Shown here: one piece after another, positions 16,309 through 25,720 of the stretch
How the letters are laid out: each line of letters begins with the position of its first letter
How positions within the stretch are numbered: position 1 is the stretch's first letter
Source: an uncultured Bacteroidales bacterium
Lineage (GTDB): Bacteria; Bacteroidota; Bacteroidia; Bacteroidales; FEN-979
DNA length: 64,000 nucleotides
Direction: 5' to 3'
NCBI GenBank assembly: GCA_903877385.1
Contig: CAIRDP010000067.1
Coordinates: forward strand, 1-64,000
Notes under the pieces: generated by a model
The model's input: only the letters and a program-made list of their open reading frames with translations
What the model was told of the DNA's origin: nothing
Databases searched by the model: none
Position numbers and translations under genes: made by a program

Positions 16309-16893
16309 TTAAACGATCTTTTTTAGCGTAAGCCAGAGAATCCTGAAGTAATTTGAGAGGCTGGGGTCGTTGATGAACCTCAAGTTCAGTGCGATCTTGG
16401 CCGGCATAAGCTCGGTGATGTACTTCTGTTCGGGATGGGATGATTTGCCCAGGATCTCGTTTTCGTTGATATATTCCAGGGATGCGTAGTCGGTGATTCC
16501 CGGCTTTATTGCCAGTACCTTTTTTTGTTCCGAAGTGTACTGATCTACATACTTCCTGATCTCCGGCCTTGGGCCTACAAGGCTCATTTCACCCATCAGG
16601 ACGTTGATCAGCTGGGGAAGTTCGTCGAGCTTGAGGCGGCGTAAATAGTATCCAAACCTAGTGATCCGGCTGTCGCGGCTGCCGATGGTAAGTCCGCCTT
16701 TAACATCGGTATCCTTACGCATGGAACGGAATTTCATAAGCCTGAAATCCTTATTGCCTTTGCCTACCCTTAGCTGGGTGTAAAAAACCGGGCCCCTTGA
16801 ATCCAGCGCGATGCATGCCGATATAATAATGAACAGGGGAAGGCAGAGAAGCAATCCGCAGACAGAAAAAAATATATCGAAGAAACGTATCAT
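16309..16893 (-). CDS. Polyprenyl-phosphate sugar-1-phosphate transferase (PglC-like)
   Basis: Initiating glycosyltransferase of the bacterial sugar transferase family (194 residues). It transfers a sugar phosphate from a nucleotide sugar to undecaprenyl phosphate at the inner membrane. One N-terminal hydrophobic segment (about 5-30) suggests a monotopic PglC-like enzyme without the extra helices of WcaJ or WbaP. RLKLDELPQLINVL carries the catalytic Asp-Glu pair, and GEMSLVGPRPE completes the signature. Its start overlaps the aminotransferase stop by 4 bp, so the pair probably makes and then loads an amino sugar. Confidence 0.88.
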   Translation of the reverse strand: MIRFFDIFFSVCGLLLCLPLFIIISACIALDSRGPVFYTQLRVGKGNKDFRLMKFRSMRKDTDVKGGLTIGSRDSRITRFGYYLRRLKLDELPQLINVLMGEMSLVGPRPEIRKYVDQYTSEQKKVLAIKPGITDYASLEYINENEILGKSSHPEQKYITELMPAKIALNLRFINDPSLSNYFRILWLTLKKIV

Positions 16894-18110
16894 TTCAGTT
16901 CAGGTATCACCTGCTGTACTGCAGATGCAACAGCTCTCACTACCTCGTCAACCATATCATCGGTAAGGTCGTAATATACAGGGAGGGTGATTTCGCGGGA
17001 GTAATTGTCATATGCCACAGGGTAGTCATCCATTCGATATCCAAGGCCCTTGTAGAAAGTCATCAGGGGCAGGGGCACGAAATGGACGTTTACTGCAACC
17101 TCCTGTCTGAATATCTCTTGTATCACCTGGTCGCGCTGGCTTTCGGTCACACCCGCTATCCGCAGTAAAAAAATATGATAGGACGACTGGCGGTCGGGAC
17201 TTTCATAGGTCGGGATCTGCGCCCAGGTAAATTTTGAAAGGGCTGCTTTATACCGGTCAAGGATATGTTTCCGCTTCACCAGCATATCTTCGTCGTAACG
17301 CTGGATCTCGACCAGGCCCATGGAAGCCTGGATATCGGTCATGTTACATTTGTAACCTGCTTCAACAATATCGTACTTCCAGTTGCCGATCTGGTTCTTG
17401 GCCAGGGCATCCTTGGTTTGCCCATGCAGCGATTTGATGTTCAGCCTCTGGTAGATCTGCAGGTTGTCGAAAGGTTCCGGAAGGTTGAAGCAAATAGCTC
17501 CACCCTCGGCTGTCGTAAGGTTTTTCACTGCATGGAATGAATACACGGTGATATCGGTGAGGTTGCCTGTATGCTTTCCCTTGTATTTTCCTCCTATGGA
17601 ATGAGCTGCATCCGATAAAACCAGTATGCGGCCAAGCTGCTGCTGTTCTTTGGTTGATGCATTGAATTGACTGCGGATGTCATCGCGTAGTACCAAAGCG
17701 TTGATCGCATCGTAATCACAGGGCCAGCCGCCTATGTCGACGGGTATGATCACCTTGGTTTTGGGTGTGATCGCTTTTTCGATGGCTTTGACGCTGATGT
17801 TGAAATCTTCGCAGGAATCAACAAATACCAGGGTGGCGCCGCAATGCACGACCACGTTGGCTGTAGCATTATAAGTATAAGCAGGGACTATGACCTCGTC
17901 GCCCACACCAACCCCGTACCAGTGAAGCATGAGTTCCAGCCCGGCTGTAGCCGAGTTCAGGCAAAGGGTCGACTTATGCCCCCCGTATGCCGTAAGCAGT
18001 TTCTCGAACCTCTTGGTCTTGGGGCCTGTGGTGATCCATCCCGAATACAGGGTGTCGACGACTTCATCGACAATGCGCTGGTCCATACGGGGAGGGGAGA
18101 AGGGGATCAT
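16890..18110 (-). CDS. DegT/DnrJ/EryC1/StrS-family sugar aminotransferase
   Basis: PLP-dependent aminotransferase (406 residues) acting on keto-sugar nucleotides. NSATAGLELML for the cofactor pocket, SDAAHSIGG with the PLP-contacting Asp, and SFHAVKNLTTAEGG with Schiff-base Lys196 are visible. It is coupled to the PglC-like transferase. The arrangement resembles PglE plus PglC of bacillosamine-type pathways, but the dehydratase and acetyltransferase are absent here, so the exact sugar is unknown. Confidence 0.88.
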   Translation of the reverse strand: MIPFSPPRMDQRIVDEVVDTLYSGWITTGPKTKRFEKLLTAYGGHKSTLCLNSATAGLELMLHWYGVGVGDEVIVPAYTYNATANVVVHCGATLVFVDSCEDFNISVKAIEKAITPKTKVIIPVDIGGWPCDYDAINALVLRDDIRSQFNASTKEQQQLGRILVLSDAAHSIGGKYKGKHTGNLTDITVYSFHAVKNLTTAEGGAICFNLPEPFDNLQIYQRLNIKSLHGQTKDALAKNQIGNWKYDIVEAGYKCNMTDIQASMGLVEIQRYDEDMLVKRKHILDRYKAALSKFTWAQIPTYESPDRQSSYHIFLLRIAGVTESQRDQVIQEIFRQEVAVNVHFVPLPLMTFYKGLGYRMDDYPVAYDNYSREITLPVYYDLTDDMVDEVVRAVASAVQQVIPELK

Positions 18111-18115
18111 TTAGG

Positions 18116-18187
18116 GAATTTCGAATATTGAATATTGATCAATGAATTTTGAATAATCGAATTATAGAATAACGAATGTTGAATTTA
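18116..18187. repeat. GAATATT heptad array (about 10 units)
   Basis: GAATTTC, GAATATT, GAATATT, GATCAAT, GAATTTT, GAATAAT, GAATTAT, GAATAAC, GAATGTT, GAATTTA. Two units carry one extra base (at 18158 and 18166). The array lies upstream of the aminotransferase gene and downstream of purC. Confidence 0.85.
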
Positions 18188-18238
18188 TTCGCATCAATTG
18201 CTTATTTCATTTGTGAGCTCATTACGGCTTCGCCGAAC

Positions 18239-18270
18239 GCTATTTCGCTACTTTGCCAATTCGCCACTTA
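18239..18270. repeat. Octamer array overlapping the purC 3' end
   Basis: Four 8-bp units, GCTATTTC, GCTACTTT, GCCAATTC and GCCACTTA, overlap the last codons of purC (reading LSGELAK) and include its TAG. The period is 8, not 7, and the units are imperfect, so this may be a separate repeat type or coincidence. Confidence 0.4.
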
Positions 18271-19207
18271 AAAAGGACAGTATATTAGCCTCAATCCGCT
18301 TCTCAATCGCGGAAGTGTCGGAGCGCATAAAAGTTTCACCGGTGATCCTTTCGTAGAGTTCGATGTAGCGTTCGGTGATCTCGTTTACAAAGGTATCGGG
18401 CATATCGGGGACTGTTTGTCCTTTATTGCCCATGAAATTATTGGCCATGAGCCATTCCCTTACGAATTCCTTTGAAAGCTGCCTCTGCTGTTCTCCCCTG
18501 TCTTGCCTTTCCTCGTAACCGTCAAGGTAAAAATACCTGGACGAATCAGGTGTATGGATCTCGTCGCAGAGATAGATCTTACCGTCGGGACCTTTGCCGA
18601 ATTCGTATTTTGTATCGACCAGGATCAGGCCATGCTTTGCAGCGATCTCGGTGCCTCGTTTAAAAATTGCGTAGGTGTATTTCTTTATGAGTTCGTATTC
18701 GTCGCGGGGGATCAGTCCTTTTGCAAGGAGTTCTTCCTCGGTGATATCCTCGTCATGCCCTTCGGCCGCCTTGGTTGTTGGTGTGATAATGGGCTGAGGG
18801 AATCTCTGGTGTTCCTTCATCCCGTCGGGAACAGGCACACCGCAGATCTGCCTTGCGCCCTTCTGGTAGGTACGCCAGGAACTACCCGTTAGATATCCGC
18901 GGATGATCATCTCAACAGGATAAATTTTGCAAAACCTCCCGATGGTGACATTCGGATCGGGGCTGACGATCTTCCAGTTAGGGCATATGTCGGCCGTGGC
19001 ATCGAGGAATTTGGCCGCGATCTGGTTCAGGACCTGTCCCTTGTATGGTATGCCTTTGGGGAGCACAACATCGAAGGCTGAGATCCTGTCGCTGGCAACC
19101 ATGACCAGGAATTTATCGTTAATATTATATACATCCCGGACCTTCCCTTTGTACAGGGATTTTTGTCCCGGAAAGCTGAAGCTGGTTTTCGTAAGTACGT
19201 TCTGCAT
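18248..19207 (-). CDS. purC: Phosphoribosylaminoimidazole-succinocarboxamide synthase
   Basis: SAICAR synthase (319 residues), an ATP-dependent purine biosynthesis enzyme that joins CAIR and aspartate. Visible hallmarks are the N-terminal [11 protein letters not shown] substrate loop, [29 protein letters not shown] and [12 protein letters not shown]. The length fits the longer PurC form. It is 32 nt downstream of phoH on the same strand, with a candidate -7 element between. The final codons sit in a short octamer repeat. Confidence 0.94.
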   Translation of the reverse strand: MQNVLTKTSFSFPGQKSLYKGKVRDVYNINDKFLVMVASDRISAFDVVLPKGIPYKGQVLNQIAAKFLDATADICPNWKIVSPDPNVTIGRFCKIYPVEMIIRGYLTGSSWRTYQKGARQICGVPVPDGMKEHQRFPQPIITPTTKAAEGHDEDITEEELLAKGLIPRDEYELIKKYTYAIFKRGTEIAAKHGLILVDTKYEFGKGPDGKIYLCDEIHTPDSSRYFYLDGYEERQDRGEQQRQLSKEFVREWLMANNFMGNKGQTVPDMPDTFVNEITERYIELYERITGETFMRSDTSAIEKRIEANILSFLSGELAK

Positions 19208-19225
19208 AATCTGAATATTTGTGAC

Positions 19226-19233
19226 AAAAGTAA
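19226..19233 (-). promoter_or_regulatory. Putative -7 element of purC
   Basis: TACTTTTG on the minus strand, 18 nt before the purC ATG, matches TAnnTTTG. No TTTG is seen at the -33 distance. Confidence 0.4.
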
Positions 19234-19239
19234 GGAATT

Positions 19240-20184
19240 TTAAGATTTTTTCCCGTAAGCATTGATGATCCTGCTCACCAGTTTATGGCGGATAATGTCG
19301 GAATTATCCAGGTAAATGAAATCAATGCCGGGGATGTCGTTTAAGACCGACTGAACGTGGATCAGCCCCGAAACCTGTTGTTTGGGAAGATCTACCTGGG
19401 TAATATCGCCCGTTACTATAAACTTGGCCGAGGAACCCATACGGGTAAGGAACATCTTAAGCTGGCTGGGGGTTGTGTTCTGGGCTTCGTCGAGTATGGC
19501 GAAGGCGTTGTTGAGGGTGCGCCCACGCATAAAGGCAAGCGGCGCTATTTCAATAGTGCGGTCTTCGATATACTGCAGGAGTTTCTGCACTGGCAGCATA
19601 TCATTCAGGGCATCATATAAGGGCTGGAGGTAAGGATCCAGCTTTTCTTTAAGGTCGCCGGGCAGGAAACCCAGGTTCTCGCCAGCTTCAACGGCAGGCC
19701 GGGTGAGGATGATTCGGTTCACCTGGCGGTTTTTTAATGCACGCACAGCCAGGGCCACCGCCGTATATGTTTTGCCGGTACCGGCAGGACCTATGGCAAA
19801 AACAAGATCGTTCCTGTCGGAGCTTTCAACCATTCGCCTCTGGTTAGGAGTGCGGGCCCTCACCAGCATTCCGTTCTTTCCATGCACCAGCACTTCGGGG
19901 CTGGTCTCAGGAGCCAACAGGGCCGCAGATTTGTCGGTTTCAAGCAAAGATCCTATATCGTCCCTTGTAAGCCGTTGGAATTTCTCGAAATGAAGCATGA
20001 GGGAAGTGAATTTTTCTTCAAAATCCAGGAGGTCCGACTCCTCGCCCAGGGCCCTCACATAATTGTCGCGGCTGAGAATTTTCAGCTTCGGAAAACGGTT
20101 ACGGACAAGCTCAAGGTTCTGGTCGTTGGGACCGAAAATATCAAGAGGGTGCACCGATTCAATACGGATGATTTTCTCGCTCAT
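19240..20184 (-). CDS. PhoH-family ATPase
   Basis: Cytoplasmic P-loop ATPase of the PhoH family (314 residues). Walker [14 protein letters not shown], the [14 protein letters not shown] block and Walker [17 protein letters not shown] are present. Family members are linked to RNA metabolism and stress, but the exact role in Bacteroidota is not established. An upstream in-frame ATG at 20235 would run into the divergent gene, so the ATG at 20184 ([18 protein letters not shown]) is chosen. It is divergent from the SAM-hydrolase-like gene across a palindrome. Confidence 0.9.
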   Translation of the reverse strand: MSEKIIRIESVHPLDIFGPNDQNLELVRNRFPKLKILSRDNYVRALGEESDLLDFEEKFTSLMLHFEKFQRLTRDDIGSLLETDKSAALLAPETSPEVLVHGKNGMLVRARTPNQRRMVESSDRNDLVFAIGPAGTGKTYTAVALAVRALKNRQVNRIILTRPAVEAGENLGFLPGDLKEKLDPYLQPLYDALNDMLPVQKLLQYIEDRTIEIAPLAFMRGRTLNNAFAILDEAQNTTPSQLKMFLTRMGSSAKFIVTGDITQVDLPKQQVSGLIHVQSVLNDIPGIDFIYLDNSDIIRHKLVSRIINAYGKKS

Positions 20185-20190
20185 TAAAAA

Positions 20191-20212
20191 TTGCGTACCT
20201 TTGAATACGCAA
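20191..20212. promoter_or_regulatory. Palindrome with -7 element between phoH and the SAM hydrolase gene
   Basis: TTGCGTA (20191-20197) and TACGCAA (20206-20212) form an exact 7-bp inverted repeat around 8 nt. It covers a plus-strand -7 element TACCTTTG (20196-20203). A protein bound here could control one or both divergent genes, whose starts are 44 nt apart. Confidence 0.5.
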
Positions 20213-20228
20213 AAGTACGAATAATTCG

Positions 20229-21008
20229 ATGGCAATCATTACGCTGACCAGTGACTGGGGCATCAAGGACCACTATGTTGGCGCTGTAAAAGGTACGATT
20301 CTGCGGCAACTGCACGAAGCATGCATTGTCGACATCACCCATAATATTCCGCCTTTCGACCTGAACCAGGCCGCCTTTATCATCCGTAATTTTTATAAGA
20401 ACTTCCCGGCTGGCAGCATTCACATACTGGCAGTAAACACCGAGGCCTCAATCCGTCATCCGCATACATTGGTAAAATATGAAGGGCATTGGTTCATCGG
20501 AGCAGATAACGGTATTTTTTCCCTGATTTTTGACGAGATTCCCGAACTGATCATCGACCTGGATGTGATGCAGGATTCGGATTATTTTACTTTCCCTTCC
20601 AGGGATGTGTTTGCAAAGGTAGCCTGCCATATTGCCTCGGGCAATCCGGCCGAAAAACTCGGGCATGTTAAAAAGGAGGTAATGCAGAAGATCGCATTCA
20701 AACCGGTGATACAGGGCGATCTTATCAAAGGCCAGGTTATTTATGTGGATAATTACGAAAATGCCTTCACCAATATCACCGAGAAACTTTTCAATTCGGC
20801 AACAAAGGGAAAGAAATTTGCAATTACTTTCCGTTCGGCCAAGTACAGGATTACCCAGATATCCAAGTCGTACCAGGATGTACCCGAAGGAGAAATGCTG
20901 GCCCTCTTCAGCAGCAGCGGCCATCTCGAGATCGCCATGAACAAGGGAAACGCAGCCAGCTTGCTGGGCCTGAATGTGGACCAGGCGGTTAACGTGGAAC
21001 TGGACTGA
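20229..21008 (+). CDS. SAM hydroxide adenosyltransferase (DUF62 family)
   Basis: Cytoplasmic protein of 259 residues in the DUF62/SAM-hydroxide adenosyltransferase family, related to fluorinase and chlorinase. Characterised members hydrolyse S-adenosylmethionine to adenosine and methionine. N-terminal ITLTSDWGIKDHYVGAVKG, VDITHNIPPFD and the GADNGIFSLIF block match the family. The C-terminal beta-barrel is seen from about 165 (GQVIYVDNYENAFTNI). The physiological role is unclear. Convergent with the DUF3667 gene. Confidence 0.9.
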   Translation: MAIITLTSDWGIKDHYVGAVKGTILRQLHEACIVDITHNIPPFDLNQAAFIIRNFYKNFPAGSIHILAVNTEASIRHPHTLVKYEGHWFIGADNGIFSLIFDEIPELIIDLDVMQDSDYFTFPSRDVFAKVACHIASGNPAEKLGHVKKEVMQKIAFKPVIQGDLIKGQVIYVDNYENAFTNITEKLFNSATKGKKFAITFRSAKYRITQISKSYQDVPEGEMLALFSSSGHLEIAMNKGNAASLLGLNVDQAVNVELD

Positions 21009-21030
21009 GCGCTCACCCCCGAACAATTCA

Positions 21031-22017
21031 TCAGTAAGTCATCACTGCAACAGCCATAAGAACTATCATGAATATTGGCAGTGCGATGATCACATATGAA
21101 ATTAAGATCAGGAAGATCTTTGCAAGTGTTTTTCCTGTCGATTGCCTGTAATACCGTCTCAGTGCAAGCAATGTATAGATCAGGAAAACCAGTGCGGTGA
21201 TCCAGATTCTGATGTGTACGAAGAAACCCGCTAAGAGGCAAAGGACTAGGAACAGGAAAAAGAAAGAATGGATGTGAAGCGAAAATATAAGGTGCTCATA
21301 GTATAATCGCTTGCCTCGTAAATAAAATAATTTCAGGAGCAGGGCCAGGACAGGTATGAGCAGGAAAATCAGCTTCGATGCTGTATGCTCCATTACCGTG
21401 GTTAACGACTGCCCTGTTGAGATCATGATTTTAATTGCCTGCCTCATGAAAAGTTTCGTCCACCATGATTCCTTTTTAAAATGTTTCTCTACATATGGTT
21501 TCATACCGGTGCTGTCTATCTCGTTACGCATGGAATCTATTGCCTCGCTGTTTACAGGGAGGCCGTTAACGCTAAAGTGAGTATGACCTTGTTGTTTATC
21601 CACTGCGGATGAGGGAGCGGGTGAATTCCCTGCCTTTTCACCTTGTTCTGAAACAGTTTCCACACTGAAAGGCAGCAGTAAAAAATAGATCACGCTGATC
21701 ACCAGGAACAGTTTGAATGGTTCGACATAACTTCGGCGCCTGCCTTTCATAAACTCCAGTGTTAGCAGACCGGGCTGGAACATCAGGGGGATTATTGTCC
21801 TGAAAAACCTGGAATCAAAATGGAAGTAATCAAGAAAAGATTCTCCAATGATATGGATGATCGACATATCTTTACTTCCGATACGCTTTTGACCGCATTG
21901 GGGGCAGAACAAATCACCGCTGCCCAGATAACTGCTGCAGTTAAGGCATATGCCGGGTTCGTGACGAGGTTCTGCGGTCTCAGGCCGGGCGGGTTTCTTT
22001 CGGATAAGGCTTTTCAT
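21031..22017 (-). CDS. DUF3667 zinc-ribbon membrane protein
   Basis: Membrane protein of 328 residues. An N-terminal zinc ribbon (CLNCSSYLGSGDLFCPQCG, about 24-42) is followed by the family's FHFDSRFFRTIIPLMFQPG motif and FMKGRRRSYVEPFKLFL. There is one helix near 110 and then several C-terminal helices. DUF3667 is widespread in Bacteroidota without a known function. The ATG at 22017 is preferred because an upstream in-frame start (22059) would cover the gldF promoter. Confidence 0.8.
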   Translation of the reverse strand: MKSLIRKKPARPETAEPRHEPGICLNCSSYLGSGDLFCPQCGQKRIGSKDMSIIHIIGESFLDYFHFDSRFFRTIIPLMFQPGLLTLEFMKGRRRSYVEPFKLFLVISVIYFLLLPFSVETVSEQGEKAGNSPAPSSAVDKQQGHTHFSVNGLPVNSEAIDSMRNEIDSTGMKPYVEKHFKKESWWTKLFMRQAIKIMISTGQSLTTVMEHTASKLIFLLIPVLALLLKLFYLRGKRLYYEHLIFSLHIHSFFFLFLVLCLLAGFFVHIRIWITALVFLIYTLLALRRYYRQSTGKTLAKIFLILISYVIIALPIFMIVLMAVAVMTY

Positions 22018-22048
22018 CTGCCAAATGTAAGAAAAAGCTAAAAAATTG

Positions 22049-22056
22049 TACCTTTG
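22049..22056 (+). promoter_or_regulatory. Putative -7 element of the gldF operon
   Basis: TACCTTTG followed by C, 20 nt before the gldF ATG. Good match to TAnnTTTG. The -33 element is not clear. Confidence 0.5.
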
Positions 22057-22076
22057 CAAGCCTCAAAGCGGGAAAA

Positions 22077-22808
22077 ATGTTTACGTTATTTAAGAAAGAA
22101 ATCAACGGTTTTTTAAGCTCCCTCATCGGCTATATCGTCATAGTCGTTTTTCTGCTGATGACAGGACTTTTCCTCTGGGTTTTCCCGATGCAATTCAATA
22201 TTCTCGAATTCGGCTATGCCAACCTCGATGGTTTGTTCATCCTCGGACCCTTTGTTTTCCTTTTCCTTATCCCGGCCATCACCATGCGGTCTTTTGCCGA
22301 TGAAAAGAAGAGCGGCACCCTGGAACTGCTGATGACCCAGCCTCTCACCGACCTCCAGATCATACTGGCGAAATTTTTTGCAGGACTTGCGCTGGTCGTA
22401 ATCTCGCTCTTACCCACCCTGGTCTACTTCTTCTCGGTATATAAACTTGGAATGCCCCCGGGGAACCTGGATTCGGGCGGCATATGGGGCTCCTATACCG
22501 GGCTGATGTTCCTGGGGATGAGTTTTGTTTCCATCGGTATTTTCTCTTCCTCCCTTACCGATAACCAGGTGGTTGCTTTCATCCTCTCACTGATCATTTG
22601 TTTTTTTCTGTACCTCGGATTTGATTTCGTGTATACATTCATACTTTCGGGTAAAATAGGGCTGATGGTGCAGGGCCTGGGGCTTAACGCACATTATTCT
22701 TCGATGAGCCGCGGGGTTATTGATACCCGTGACCTCGTTTACTTCCTTTCGGTTACTGCTCTTTTTGTATTTCTCACTAAACTGTCGCTTGAAAGCAGAA
22801 AATGGTAA
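22077..22808 (+). CDS. gldF: GldF, gliding-associated ABC transporter permease
   Basis: Inner-membrane ABC-2 type permease of 243 residues with about six helices. MFTLFKKEINGFLSSLIGYIV at the start, RSFADEKKSGTLELLMTQPL and the C-terminal SRGVIDTRDLVYFLSV are typical of GldF. With GldA (ATPase, not here) and GldG it forms a transporter linked to gliding in Flavobacterium. It is also present in non-gliding Bacteroidota, so motility should not be assumed. First gene of a gldF-gldG-DUF4340 operon. Confidence 0.88.
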   Translation: MFTLFKKEINGFLSSLIGYIVIVVFLLMTGLFLWVFPMQFNILEFGYANLDGLFILGPFVFLFLIPAITMRSFADEKKSGTLELLMTQPLTDLQIILAKFFAGLALVVISLLPTLVYFFSVYKLGMPPGNLDSGGIWGSYTGLMFLGMSFVSIGIFSSSLTDNQVVAFILSLIICFFLYLGFDFVYTFILSGKIGLMVQGLGLNAHYSSMSRGVIDTRDLVYFLSVTALFVFLTKLSLESRKW

Positions 22809-22812
22809 GCTC

Positions 22813-24570
22813 ATGGAGAAAGTGAACGAAAAGAAAAGGAATATCAGGAAGAACAATATCATACAGTTGTTCCTGGTCGTGGTTGTCATAGTGCTGGTGA
22901 ATATTATCTCAGGTTTTATATTCACAAGGCTTGACCTGACATCCGAAAAACGGTATTCACTCGCACCGGCCACAAAGAAAGTTATAAAGAAACTCGACGA
23001 TGTCATGTTTTTCAAGGTTTACCTTTCGGGTGACCTTCCCCCGGCATTCCAGAGACTGGCAAACGAAACCAGGGAAATGCTGGATGAGTTCAGGGCATAC
23101 AGCAAATTCGTACAGTACCAGTTTGTTGACCTCTCAACCATTTCCGACGAAAAGGACAGGACCCTGGCCTACCGCAGCCTTGCCGAGAAAGGACTTCAGC
23201 CTACCAGATTAATGATAAATAAAAAGGGACAATCGTCCCAGCTGGTAATTTTTCCCGGGGCCATTGTGACCTACAGGGGACATGAAACACCGGTTCAGCT
23301 GCTGGCAGGTTCCAACCTTGGAGAAGACCCGAACAGAATGCTGAACAATTCCATACAGTCGCTTGAATACAGCCTTGGAAGCGCGATCTCGGTACTGACC
23401 AAGATCTCCAAACCAAGGATCGCTATTCTCGAAGGCCAGGGAGAGCTGAGCGAAATGGAGACATTTGACCTTGAAAGGTCCCTTAACCAGTTTTATAATG
23501 TCGACAGGGTAACCATAAACCATAAGATCAACGCCCTGACGATAAGGGTTAAATTGGATTCACTGCACGACAAGCTTGGAAACAAGTACCAGGCCCTGAT
23601 CATTGCCAAGCCCAGCAAGCCTTTTGACGAAAAGGACAAGTTCCTTATCGATCAGTTCATCATGCGGGGAGGTAAAACCCTCTGGCTTATCGACCCGGTT
23701 TACACTCCCTGGGACAGCCTCGAAAAATACAATTCAACCATGGGTGTTGCAAACGACATCAACCTTGAGGACATGCTTTACACTTACGGTGCCCGTTTGA
23801 ATTCCAATCTTGTGCTTGATATGAATGCCATGGTTATCCCGATGAAAACAGGGCAAATCGGTAACCAGCCGCAGTTCCAGTACTTCAGGTGGTATTATTT
23901 TCCATTACTGACTCCCTCGGTAAACCATCCCATAGTTCACGGCCTTAATGCTATAAAAAGCGAATTTATCAGCACCATTGATACCGTGATGGCCCCGGGT
24001 GTAAAGAAATTGGTTTTGCTTTCTTCTTCTCCATACTCTTACACCGCCAATGCACCTGTTCTGGTCGACTTGCAGATGCTGAGGGAACAGCCGGATGAAA
24101 GGCTTTTCACGAGGGGACCGTTTAATGTCGCCGTTCTGCTCGAAGGCGAATTCACCTCGTCCTACCTTTTCAGGATACCCCCAGACCTGGCCGAAAACAA
24201 ATCCCTGGAATACCGTAAAAAAAGCAAGGCAACTAAAATGATCATCGTTGCCGACGGTGACATAGTGAGGAACCAGTTTAATATGAAACAGGGCTATCCC
24301 TTGCCCATGGGGTATGATCAGTGGACCCAGGAGACGTTCGGAAACCGTGATTTCATCCTGAATGCCATGAACTACCTCACCGACGAATCGGGTCTTATAA
24401 CCGTGCGCTCGCGTGAGCTTAAGATGAGGCTGCTCGACATGAAAAAAGTTGAGAGTGAAGGGCTTTTCTGGAAGATTCTGAACCTGGTGTTGCCGGTACT
24501 CTCGGTCATTATTCTGGCATTGGTGATGTTCCGCATCCGCAGGATGAAATTTGCCGGTAAAACCCAATAA
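22813..24570 (+). CDS. gldG: GldG, gliding-associated ABC transporter component
   Basis: Membrane-anchored protein of 585 residues. An N-terminal helix (about 17-38) is followed by a large periplasmic ABC-type uncharacterised domain and a C-terminal helix (about 555-575, VLPVLSVIILALVMF). RLDLTSEKRYSLAPATKKVI and LTDESGLITVRSRELKMRLLD are GldG signatures. It starts 4 nt after gldF. An earlier in-frame ATG (22720) overlaps gldF by 89 nt and is rejected. Confidence 0.88.
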   Translation: MEKVNEKKRNIRKNNIIQLFLVVVVIVLVNIISGFIFTRLDLTSEKRYSLAPATKKVIKKLDDVMFFKVYLSGDLPPAFQRLANETREMLDEFRAYSKFVQYQFVDLSTISDEKDRTLAYRSLAEKGLQPTRLMINKKGQSSQLVIFPGAIVTYRGHETPVQLLAGSNLGEDPNRMLNNSIQSLEYSLGSAISVLTKISKPRIAILEGQGELSEMETFDLERSLNQFYNVDRVTINHKINALTIRVKLDSLHDKLGNKYQALIIAKPSKPFDEKDKFLIDQFIMRGGKTLWLIDPVYTPWDSLEKYNSTMGVANDINLEDMLYTYGARLNSNLVLDMNAMVIPMKTGQIGNQPQFQYFRWYYFPLLTPSVNHPIVHGLNAIKSEFISTIDTVMAPGVKKLVLLSSSPYSYTANAPVLVDLQMLREQPDERLFTRGPFNVAVLLEGEFTSSYLFRIPPDLAENKSLEYRKKSKATKMIIVADGDIVRNQFNMKQGYPLPMGYDQWTQETFGNRDFILNAMNYLTDESGLITVRSRELKMRLLDMKKVESEGLFWKILNLVLPVLSVIILALVMFRIRRMKFAGKTQ

Positions 24571-24590
24571 CCACATTATATTTCCTTGAA

Positions 24591-25676
24591 ATGAAGAAAA
24601 ACAGATATATCCTTTTGCTTGTATTGCTGCTGGCGTTTGTTGCAGTTATTCTTGTGCTTACTAATTCCAGCAATACGTTCAGGCGCTCAATGAGCGATTT
24701 CGCGGTGGCCGACACTTCTATCGTCACAAAGATCTTCATGACCGACAAAAACAATAACTCGGTAAAACTCTCGAGGAAGGAAACAGGTTCATGGGTGCTT
24801 AACGATAAGTTTACAGCAATAAAATTCAACATCGACCTGATGCTGAAAACCATGACCGATATACAGGTGAAGGCTCCCGTGGCCCTGGCAGCGCATAACA
24901 CCATCATAAAACACCTGGCTGTGAACGGGGTGAAAGTCGAGATCTACCAAATGGTTTACCGTATAGATTTCATGGGAATCAGGATGTTCCCCCATGAAAA
25001 ACTCACCAAGGTATATTATATAGGTGGCGCAACGCCCGATAACCAGGCAAGTTATGCACTGATGGAAGCTTCCGAAGAGCCTTTCGTGATCTACCTTCCC
25101 GGCCTGAGGGGTTTTGTAACGCCACGATACAGTACAATTGAACGTTACTGGAGGGATCTCACCGTTTTCAAAAACGGTATCGAAGAGATCAGCAGCGTGA
25201 AACTGGAAGTGCCTGAAAACCCTGAATATTCCTTTGAAGTAAGGCTGGCCAAAGGGCGGCTGAAAAGCTTTAATTCACTCGCCGGCAACAAGCCCGTGGC
25301 CGACCTCGACACACTGAAAGTCCTCAATTTCCTTTCGGGTTTCAGGAACGTGAACTTCGAAGCTTTCCTGAATGATATGGACAAACGAACCAGGGATTCA
25401 ATTCTGTCTACCAATCCCTTCATAGTGCTTACCCTTACCGACACACTTAATAAGGTAAAGGCTATTAAGATCTATCATAAACCCAACCTCTTCGGGCAAA
25501 AGGATTTCAAGGGACGGGTCCTGCCGTATGATCCAGATCGTCTTTATGCCATGATCAACGATGGGAAGGATTTCGTGCTTATACAGTATTTTGCATTCAA
25601 CAAGATCCTCAGGCCGGAGCCCTATTTTGTAAAAGGGTTTAAAATGCCGGTGAACTCTCCCGAGGACACGTATTAA
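24591..25676 (+). CDS. DUF4340 domain protein
   Basis: Exported or anchored protein of 361 residues. One N-terminal hydrophobic segment (about 6-22) and repeated beta-rich domains. DUF4340 proteins often follow GldF/GldG-like ABC transporters, in some bacteria as fusions, so a role with that transporter is likely but unproven. MAVNGVKVEIYQ-like and FVIYLPGLRGFVTPRYSTIE segments support the family. It lies 20 nt after gldG. Confidence 0.75.
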   Translation: MKKNRYILLLVLLLAFVAVILVLTNSSNTFRRSMSDFAVADTSIVTKIFMTDKNNNSVKLSRKETGSWVLNDKFTAIKFNIDLMLKTMTDIQVKAPVALAAHNTIIKHLAVNGVKVEIYQMVYRIDFMGIRMFPHEKLTKVYYIGGATPDNQASYALMEASEEPFVIYLPGLRGFVTPRYSTIERYWRDLTVFKNGIEEISSVKLEVPENPEYSFEVRLAKGRLKSFNSLAGNKPVADLDTLKVLNFLSGFRNVNFEAFLNDMDKRTRDSILSTNPFIVLTLTDTLNKVKAIKIYHKPNLFGQKDFKGRVLPYDPDRLYAMINDGKDFVLIQYFAFNKILRPEPYFVKGFKMPVNSPEDTY

Positions 25677-25720
25677 TGAACGGCAAACCTTAAAGGATTG
25701 AACCCGCAAAAGAGCCTGAA

